A DNA stretch of 17,206 nucleotides, taken from Phycisphaerae bacterium. GTDB lineage: Bacteria > Planctomycetota > Phycisphaerae > Sedimentisphaerales > SG8-4. The position numbers and the translations under genes were made by a program. The DNA is taken from the NCBI GenBank assembly GCA_030603035.1, contig JAUVYQ010000042.1, forward strand, positions 1 through 17,206, read 5' to 3'. Shown here piece by piece: positions 12,123-17,206 of this stretch (within the stretch, counting starts at the first letter, position 1; each line of letters begins with the position of its first letter). The notes beneath the pieces are model-generated. The model searched no databases and was not told the origin of the DNA. It saw only the letters and a program-made list of their open reading frames with translations.

Positions 12123-13904
12123 TTAGCCGACAATTATCGCCTCATCGGGATAATTGTATCGAACCGGTTTTAAGTTAAACGTCAGCGCCGCCAACAGTGT
12201 TAACGGCCCGAGTCTGCCAACAAATATCACCGCAATAATAATCAATTTGCCTGCGGTTGTCAAAGAAGGTGTTATACCGGTTGTCAAGCCGACAGTTCCG
12301 AGAGCGGAACCGGCCTCGAACATAATATCCGACATCGTAAAAGGTTGCCCGTTCTCGGTAATGCTCAGTGCCAAGGTAGCACCGAACAGCACCGCAACGA
12401 AAAGCAGCGTTACAGTAATTGCCCTGCCAACGACAACTATCCGCACCGAGCGCTTAAACATTTCAACTTCCTGACGTTTTCGCAGGGCCGCAATAACAGT
12501 CATTATTACCACCGCCAATGTTACAGTTTTGATGCCTCCTGCGGTCGAGCCGGGCGAACCTCCAATGAACATAAGCAAAATCAAAATAAACCTGCTCGAA
12601 GCCGACATCTCCGAGACATTAATAGTATTAAACCCGGCCGTCCTGGCCGTAATCGACTGAAACAGTGCGCCGAGGACGCCGGGATCTTCAGTAGAACCAC
12701 TTTTGCCTGCGTAGCGCTCAAACAAAAGGATAGCCAGCATTCCCAAAACTATCAGCAGAACGCTTACGGTAAGAACAATCTTGGTTTGCAATCGCATCCT
12801 CCTCGGCGCTTCCATCGAAAACCTATATCGCTTATTGAACCGCCTTTTGAGGAATCGCTTTACCCTGTCAGCGGCGATATTGACCAGGTCGTAAAGCACA
12901 CCGAAGCCAAGCCCGCCCAAGATTATCAGCGGGCAAATCACTACATACACACCCCAGCTTTTATTGTAGCTGACGAAACTGTCGCCGAACAAACTAAAAC
13001 CCGCATTACAAAAAGCGCTGATGGAATGAAAGATGCTGTAGAACCACTGCTGCTGAACATTATCTACCCGAGCACCCCACATCCCGAAAATGCCGACCGC
13101 CCCAACAGCTTCGATTAATATCGTCCCAACAAAGATAAAAGCAATTATATTGCCTATTCGACTAAGCGTCCGGGCACTTAATAAATCCTGCATTGCCACG
13201 GATTCACGCAGACTCAACGCCTGTCCTAACAGCAGGGCAAATACCGCACCGAACACCACTATTCCCAGACCACCAAGCTGAATCAGCGACAGGATTATCA
13301 GATGCCCCATCAGACTAAAGTCCTCCCCCGTATCTTTTACGATAAGGCCCGTAACACAAGTGGCACTGGTGGCCGTAAATAAGGCATCGACAAAACTCAT
13401 TTTTTCAGTATCAGGAGCGGATGCCCTCGGCAGCATCAGCAAACCCGCCCCGGAAATTATCAAAACCAGAAAACTTGCAATCAACGTTCGTGTTGGACTC
13501 CTGCCCGACGCCGCCAGATTTACGCTTGTCCTGCAAACCTTGATGACTACCTGGATGACAAGATAAATACCCACTGCAAAATGCCGAACCGCCGTGGGGT
13601 CGGTTCTACCAAACCAACGGCCTGCTCCAAGCACAGCGATGCCAAGTGCAAGTAAAAGTGGACCTTCAAACCAGTTCGCCCGCCAGAATTCCCTCATCGA
13701 AACCGCATTGGAGAGCCGAATTATTTTCTCAACTATGAATACACAAAGCAAAGCAACCTGCACGGCATATAAAATCTCCGCCGGCAGGAGGGGGTCCTTA
13801 AAGCCGAACAGTGCAACAAAAGACGCTGCCACCACCGCCGCAGTCAAGGCGTTGACGCCGATTAGAACCTTCTCCAGCCGTTTGTTTTTGTAATGCATCT
13901 GCAT
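12123..13904 (-). CDS. trkH: K+ uptake membrane subunit TrkH/KtrB
   Basis: This 593-residue polytopic membrane protein has the four pore repeats of the Trk/Ktr/HKT superfamily. Their filter segments are TCVTGL (G186), CNAGFS (G302), RTAGFN (G424) and TVGLTT (G539). GSPGSTAGGIKT (449-460) is the conserved segment after the third pore. It forms the K+ (possibly Na+-coupled) conducting path, regulated by the TrkA protein encoded immediately downstream. The first pore loop begins only at about residue 175, so there is an N-terminal extension of about 130 residues with about four hydrophobic segments, not seen in KtrB proteins of about 450 residues. ATG 13904 has no ribosome site; ATG 13898 is two codons later. 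Confidence 0.9.
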   Translation of the reverse strand: MQMHYKNKRLEKVLIGVNALTAAVVAASFVALFGFKDPLLPAEILYAVQVALLCVFIVEKIIRLSNAVSMREFWRANWFEGPLLLALGIAVLGAGRWFGRTDPTAVRHFAVGIYLVIQVVIKVCRTSVNLAASGRSPTRTLIASFLVLIISGAGLLMLPRASAPDTEKMSFVDALFTATSATCVTGLIVKDTGEDFSLMGHLIILSLIQLGGLGIVVFGAVFALLLGQALSLRESVAMQDLLSARTLSRIGNIIAFIFVGTILIEAVGAVGIFGMWGARVDNVQQQWFYSIFHSISAFCNAGFSLFGDSFVSYNKSWGVYVVICPLIILGGLGFGVLYDLVNIAADRVKRFLKRRFNKRYRFSMEAPRRMRLQTKIVLTVSVLLIVLGMLAILLFERYAGKSGSTEDPGVLGALFQSITARTAGFNTINVSEMSASSRFILILLMFIGGSPGSTAGGIKTVTLAVVIMTVIAALRKRQEVEMFKRSVRIVVVGRAITVTLLFVAVLFGATLALSITENGQPFTMSDIMFEAGSALGTVGLTTGITPSLTTAGKLIIIAVIFVGRLGPLTLLAALTFNLKPVRYNYPDEAIIVG

Positions 13905-13910
13905 AGTAAT

Positions 13911-14030
13911 AGCGTAAAACGTAAAGCGAAAAATGTAAAACCAAAACTTAAAATTTAAAGTTAAACCAAAAGGAAAAAGTTTTGCGTTTTAACTTATGGC
14001 TTTTAGTTTTTAGCTTTAAGCTTTCAATTT
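13911..14030. repeat. Degenerate 7-bp tandem array D between recG and trkH
   Basis: From 13911 the units are agcgtaa, aacgtaa, agcgaaa, aatgtaa, aaccaaa, acttaaa, atttaaa, gttaaac. Near 13978 it flips to T-rich units up to the recG stop codon. The 13-mer ttttagctttaag (14008-14020) is the exact reverse complement of 3829-3841 in array A. The array is non-coding and fills the whole 126-bp gap. Confidence 0.8.
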
Positions 14031-16172
14031 TTATGCGACATCGCCTAATCCGAGCGAATCGCCGAACTTGGCCAGCAGCGCCTGGCGAATATTCCTGTGC
14101 TGTGGTCCTGTTAATATCGGGTCGGAGCGGACCAGCTCGAATGCGTTTTTCCTTGCCATAACCAGCAGGTCGTAATCGTCGATGATATTTGCGATTTTCA
14201 AATCCGGCAAGCCGTGCTGCCGTGTGCTAAACAGCTCGCCCGGCCCGCGCAATCGCAAATCATGCTCAGCTATCTGGAAACCGTCATTGCTCCTGGTCAT
14301 TATTTCGAGTCTGCCCTTTGCTACGTCGCTTTCGGTCTCTGCAAACAAAAGACAATACGATTTATCTTCTCCCCTTCCGATACGCCCTCTCAATTGGTGC
14401 AACTGTGCCAGCCCGAATCTGTCCGCTCCCTCTATAACCATTATCGTTGCGTTCGGCACATCCACGCCCACCTCTATCACTATGGTAGAAACCAACACAT
14501 CAATTTTGCCTCTGCGAAATTCCGACATAATTTTCTGCTTCTTTTCAGATGGCATCCGGCCGTGCAGAAGCTCAACAGCAAATTCCGGAAAAACTTCCGT
14601 AGAGAGATTCTTCCATTCATCAGTTGCAGCTTTGATATCGTCGCTTTCCTCAAGTGCGGTTATCCGCGTATAAACAAAATACGCCTGTTTCTTTGCCTTT
14701 AGACGCTCGCGGATAAACTGGTATGCTTTTTGCCGGTTGTGCCGGCCGACCCAGCGTGTAATAACGGTGCCTCTGCCCGGCGGCGAATGCCTGATAATAG
14801 AAACATCCAAATCGCCGAAAGCGGTCATCGCCAGCGTCCGGGGGATAGGCGTAGCCGTCATAACAAGACAATGCGGCGTGGTTTGCTTTCGCAATTGTGC
14901 CCTCTGTGCAACTCCAAATTTATGCTGCTCATCAATCACCACCAGGCCGAGCTTTTGAAATTCTATATCTTTCTGCAGCAATGCCACCGTCCCAACAACA
15001 ATATCCATCGCTCCGCGCTTTATCTGGTCGAGAAGCTGCGCCCTCTTTTTACCGGTCAATCCCCCTGTTATCAAAACCCTCCTTACTTTGCTGTTCTTCA
15101 AATATCTTTCGATACTCAAAAAATGCTGAGCCGCCAAAATCTCCGTAGGCGCCATAATGGCCACTTGCGTCCTGTTGGCAACCGCCAGCAAAGCCGCATA
15201 AAGTGCCACGACCGTTTTGCCCGACCCAACGTCACCCTGCAACAGCCGATTCATCGGCTCAGGTCTTGCCATATCCGCAGCAATTTCGGCTATTGCACCG
15301 TTCTGGTCTTCGGTGAGCAAAAACGGAAAACGCTTTCTAATTCGGGAGTCGATTTCGTCACTGCAACGGCAGGGAGTCGCCGTTGAAAAATGCCGCACCC
15401 GGAACCGACGAAGCGCCAACCCCAACTGCATCAAAAACAATTCATCATACTTTAATCTGCGCTTTGCCCGGGCCAGTTTTTTCTCATCCGGCGGCAAATG
15501 TATCCAGGCAAACGCATCCTTTCTGCCGATTAGATTCGCCTTCTTGAGAAAACTTTTATCATAAAACTCCGGCACAAGCTCATCAACTGCATCACGCACA
15601 CGTCCGATTATCTTTTTGATTTGCCTGCTGGAGAGTTTGCTGCAAGCAGGATAAACTCCGCCGCTGAAATACTCCTCCGGCTCCGGACTTTTCTCGTCGA
15701 GTACCAAAAATTTCGGATTAGTAATTTGCAACTGATGCTTATATAAAGCAACCTTGCCCGAGGCCATTATTACCTGGCCTGGTTCTAATTGATTGCGAAG
15801 ATACTCGCCGTGAAACCATATAATCCTGCACACCCCCGTATCATCGCTGACTATAGTTTCAAATATCGGCTGCCTGCGATAGCTCTGGTAGTCTGTTGAC
15901 TCGACCATACCGACAACAGTAACGGTCCGGCCGGGCTGCATTTGATTTATCTTTATCGGCTCGGGCGAGAAATTCCAGTCCCGTGGAAAATACTCTAACA
16001 AGTCCGCGACTGTATGCACCCCCAATTGCGCAAAGGCCCTAGCCCTGGCCGGCCCGACACCTTTGAGATATTGAACCGGCGTCGATAAATCAAGCTTCTT
16101 GATTCTCGATTCTCGGTTCTCGATTCTCGTCGAGCATTGAGTATCTGATTTTTCGCTATTCTTCAAAACCAT
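14031..16172 (-). CDS. recG: ATP-dependent DNA helicase RecG
   Basis: The protein has 713 residues from ATG 16172; an upstream in-frame start at 16205 would add 11 residues and overlap pcm by 50 bp instead of 17 bp. A helix-hairpin-type segment (TPVQYLKGVGPARARAFAQLG) is followed by the wedge OB domain (about 80-160, RTVTVVGMVES...VALYKHQLQITNPKF) and two helicase lobes. Motifs are Walker A GDVGSGKT (313-320), DEQH (414-417), TATPIPRT, and the C-terminal IEVGVDVPNATIMVIE and QLRGRIGRG. RecG remodels stalled forks and branched DNA. Its length is near the usual roughly 690. The first 25 or so residues are not family-like and include four copies of a 7-bp repeat, so the native start is uncertain. 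Confidence 0.93.
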   Translation of the reverse strand: MVLKNSEKSDTQCSTRIENRESRIKKLDLSTPVQYLKGVGPARARAFAQLGVHTVADLLEYFPRDWNFSPEPIKINQMQPGRTVTVVGMVESTDYQSYRRQPIFETIVSDDTGVCRIIWFHGEYLRNQLEPGQVIMASGKVALYKHQLQITNPKFLVLDEKSPEPEEYFSGGVYPACSKLSSRQIKKIIGRVRDAVDELVPEFYDKSFLKKANLIGRKDAFAWIHLPPDEKKLARAKRRLKYDELFLMQLGLALRRFRVRHFSTATPCRCSDEIDSRIRKRFPFLLTEDQNGAIAEIAADMARPEPMNRLLQGDVGSGKTVVALYAALLAVANRTQVAIMAPTEILAAQHFLSIERYLKNSKVRRVLITGGLTGKKRAQLLDQIKRGAMDIVVGTVALLQKDIEFQKLGLVVIDEQHKFGVAQRAQLRKQTTPHCLVMTATPIPRTLAMTAFGDLDVSIIRHSPPGRGTVITRWVGRHNRQKAYQFIRERLKAKKQAYFVYTRITALEESDDIKAATDEWKNLSTEVFPEFAVELLHGRMPSEKKQKIMSEFRRGKIDVLVSTIVIEVGVDVPNATIMVIEGADRFGLAQLHQLRGRIGRGEDKSYCLLFAETESDVAKGRLEIMTRSNDGFQIAEHDLRLRGPGELFSTRQHGLPDLKIANIIDDYDLLVMARKNAFELVRSDPILTGPQHRNIRQALLAKFGDSLGLGDVA
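16102..16129 (-). repeat. Four-copy 7-bp tandem repeat F in the recG 5' end
   Basis: attctcg, attctcg, gttctcg, attctcg run without interruption. On the coding strand they give RIENRESRI just before the RecG core. Seven is not a multiple of three, so gain or loss of one unit would shift the frame between start codon and core. Confidence 0.85.
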
Positions 16173-16857
16173 ACTCGCCGAGCAGTTTAACAAACCGACA
16201 ATCACAGATTAATCTTTTAACGAGTCTGTCCGCCTTCTTCTCACAGACGAGAAGCTCCTGGACTCCTGACAAACCAACCGGAGCGACTATAAAGCCACCG
16301 TCGGCGAGCTGCTTGACCAGAGGCAGCGGCATCTTCGGCACCGCTGCGGTTATCATAATCCTATCAAAACAGGGTTCCCATTTTGCCATACGTTGCAAAA
16401 TGGGGTCCCACCTCTGCTGGGGCCAGCCGCAACTGCCGTCACCAATATAGAATTCAACATTGCTAATGCCCAATCTGCCCAGAACCGCCTGAGCCGATTC
16501 CGACAACTGGCCGAATCTTTCTATGGTATAGACTTTTTTTACCAGCTTACTCAGGACAGCAGTCTGGTATCCGCTGCCCGTTCCAATCTCCAGGACCTCA
16601 CAATCGCAATTGACCTGCAGCTCCTGAGTCATCAGGGCGACAATATACGGCTGAGAGATGGTCTGGCCCATCCCGAGAGGCAGCGGGCCGTCAGCATAGG
16701 CCTGCGACTGATACGCCTGGGGCACAAACTCTTCCCGCCGAATCTCACCCATCACCTTTAATACGTCCGGATTGGTTATATCCCGCCCCATCAGGTCGCG
16801 GCTGACCATCTGATGGTGAGCCCCGGCAAATCTATCTTTGTCCTCCCGGCTATCCAT
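16156..16857 (-). CDS. pcm: Protein-L-isoaspartate O-methyltransferase
   Basis: This 233-residue S-adenosylmethionine-dependent repair enzyme methylates L-isoaspartyl residues of aged proteins. Motifs are DGPLPLGMGQTISQPY (with the family's active-site Ser at S68), SAM-binding motif I VLEIGTGSGYQTA (88-100), the acidic end of the second strand (YTIER), and GDGSCGWP. Family members typically run GDGS-GWP, a few residues, then FDRI-TAA-P. Here about 14 extra residues (WDPILQRMAKWEPC) separate GWPQQR from FDRIMITAAVP and come from a palindromic element. The gene overlaps recG, so the two are probably co-transcribed. No clear ribosome site precedes ATG 16857. Confidence 0.92.
   Translation of the reverse strand: MDSREDKDRFAGAHHQMVSRDLMGRDITNPDVLKVMGEIRREEFVPQAYQSQAYADGPLPLGMGQTISQPYIVALMTQELQVNCDCEVLEIGTGSGYQTAVLSKLVKKVYTIERFGQLSESAQAVLGRLGISNVEFYIGDGSCGWPQQRWDPILQRMAKWEPCFDRIMITAAVPKMPLPLVKQLADGGFIVAPVGLSGVQELLVCEKKADRLVKRLICDCRFVKLLGEYGFEE
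16372..16409 (-). repeat. Palindromic element inserted in frame in pcm
   Basis: The arms 16372-16386 and 16395-16409 pair over 15 positions (13 Watson-Crick, one G-U, one mismatch) around an 8-nt loop. The inner 10 bp, CCCATTTTGC and GCAAAATGGG, are perfect. It encodes residues about 150-162 of Pcm, in a position where homologues have no such segment (from memory of the family). Confidence 0.75.
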
Positions 16858-16959
16858 AGCTGTAATAATCGCCTTTTAGCTGCGGTTTTGCAAACCAAAT
16901 TTTTCACCAGGATTAAGTTCATTGCTATTACACCGTGAAATGGTAAAATGCCAGCTTGA

Positions 16960-17020
16960 CCCCGTTAGAAATTTTCGCTTTTTGTACCATATTATCAGCT
17001 CATTAGAATTTCTAACGGGG
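16960..17020. repeat. Small palindromic (MITE-like) element, copy 2
   Basis: Perfect 14-bp inverted repeats CCCCGTTAGAAATT (16960-16973) and AATTTCTAACGGGG (17007-17020) enclose 33 bp. The ends match the element at 8138-8195. It lies in the 213-bp divergent region between pcm and the lipoprotein gene; the rest of that region shows nothing I can name besides the ribosome site. Confidence 0.7.
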
Positions 17021-17056
17021 CTGACCCAGCGAATAAACGAATTTTAAATAAGTTTT

Positions 17057-17062
17057 AAGGAG
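17057..17062 (+). promoter_or_regulatory. Shine-Dalgarno AAGGAG of the lipoprotein gene
   Basis: AAGGAG lies 8 nt before ATG 17071, the strongest ribosome site in the window. It fixes the start of a gene that runs off the end. Confidence 0.7.
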
Positions 17063-17070
17063 ACCGAAAA

Positions 17071-17206
17071 ATGAATACCAAAAAGTTTCTTTTCTACCTG
17101 TTAGCTGTCCTTTTAGGCGGCTGTGTCCCTGTTATGTCGCTCCATCCACTTTATAACCAAGAAGATGTTGTGTTCGAAGAGAAATTGTTAGGCACCTGGG
17201 TAGATG
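17071..17206 (+). CDS. Lipoprotein, N-terminal fragment
   Basis: The 45 visible codons begin with a type II signal peptide: MNTKK, a hydrophobic core (FLFYLLAVLL) and lipobox LGGC with Cys18 as the lipidation site. The mature part starts CVPVMSLHPLYNQEDVV and continues to EEKLLGTWVD, where the window ends. The style (a SLHPLY segment, then KLLGTW) is familiar from uncharacterised lipoproteins of planctomycetes, some of which have a lipocalin-like GTW start. That is recollection, and no function is claimed. Confidence 0.8.
   Translation, partial: MNTKKFLFYLLAVLLGGCVPVMSLHPLYNQEDVVFEEKLLGTWVD

Noticed and set aside
12345..13118. 257-codon frame antisense to trkH
   Set aside because: It is the longest antisense frame here, but it lies opposite a clear K+ transporter and its product is polar, low-complexity and without family motifs.
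13911..14030. Heptamer arrays considered as CRISPR or a replication-origin iteron set
   Set aside because: Units are 7 bp, degenerate and without spacers, and there is no cas or rep/dnaA gene nearby.

Overview
The window looks like chromosomal DNA of a planctomycete, most likely a Phycisphaerae/Sedimentisphaerales-type organism. This is inference, based on the mix of genes: a SpoIVB-S55-like exported protein, an exported beta-propeller protein, a large modular glycoside hydrolase, a KtrA/KtrB-type K+ system, a split class I fumarase, and a lipoprotein beginning CVPVMSLHPLY. The codon usage and moderate GC also fit. No rRNA, tRNA or CRISPR array was seen.

Layout, left to right. (1) Positions 1-2850, plus strand, visibly GC-richer than the rest (one sampled 60-base line is 57% against 47% further right). 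It holds the last 27 codons of an unidentified gene, then a 5'-truncated GH2-GH43-carbohydrate-binding fusion. (2) Positions 2952-8105, minus strand: an S55-domain protein, a beta-propeller/Ig-like secreted protein and a class I fumarase alpha subunit, probably co-transcribed in that order. (3) Positions 8106-8443: a divergent intergenic region filled by two palindromic elements and a possible promoter. (4) Positions 8444-10434, plus strand: a membrane-anchored TPR protein and an RluD-type pseudouridine synthase. (5) Positions 10495-16857, minus strand: pcm, recG, trkH/ktrB, trkA/ktrA, then an MNT-HEPN module directly after trkA. (6) Positions 16858-17206: a second divergent intergenic region with a palindromic element of the same family as in (3), then the start of a lipoprotein gene.

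Most genes are ordinary. What stands out is short-repeat colonisation of two kinds. First, degenerate 7-bp tandem arrays sit at most minus-strand gene junctions, and most flip from A-rich to T-rich part-way. They are also read as protein: they encode the signal-peptide regions of two exported proteins, a Lys-rich insert inside the S55 protein, and the extreme N-terminus of RecG. Second, short palindromic elements occur in intergenic regions and as apparent in-frame insertions inside two conserved enzymes (RluD and Pcm), reminiscent of Rickettsia palindromic elements. The shared end of trkA and the HEPN gene, and the junction of the GH2 fusion with the upstream gene tail, also suggest past insertion or recombination.
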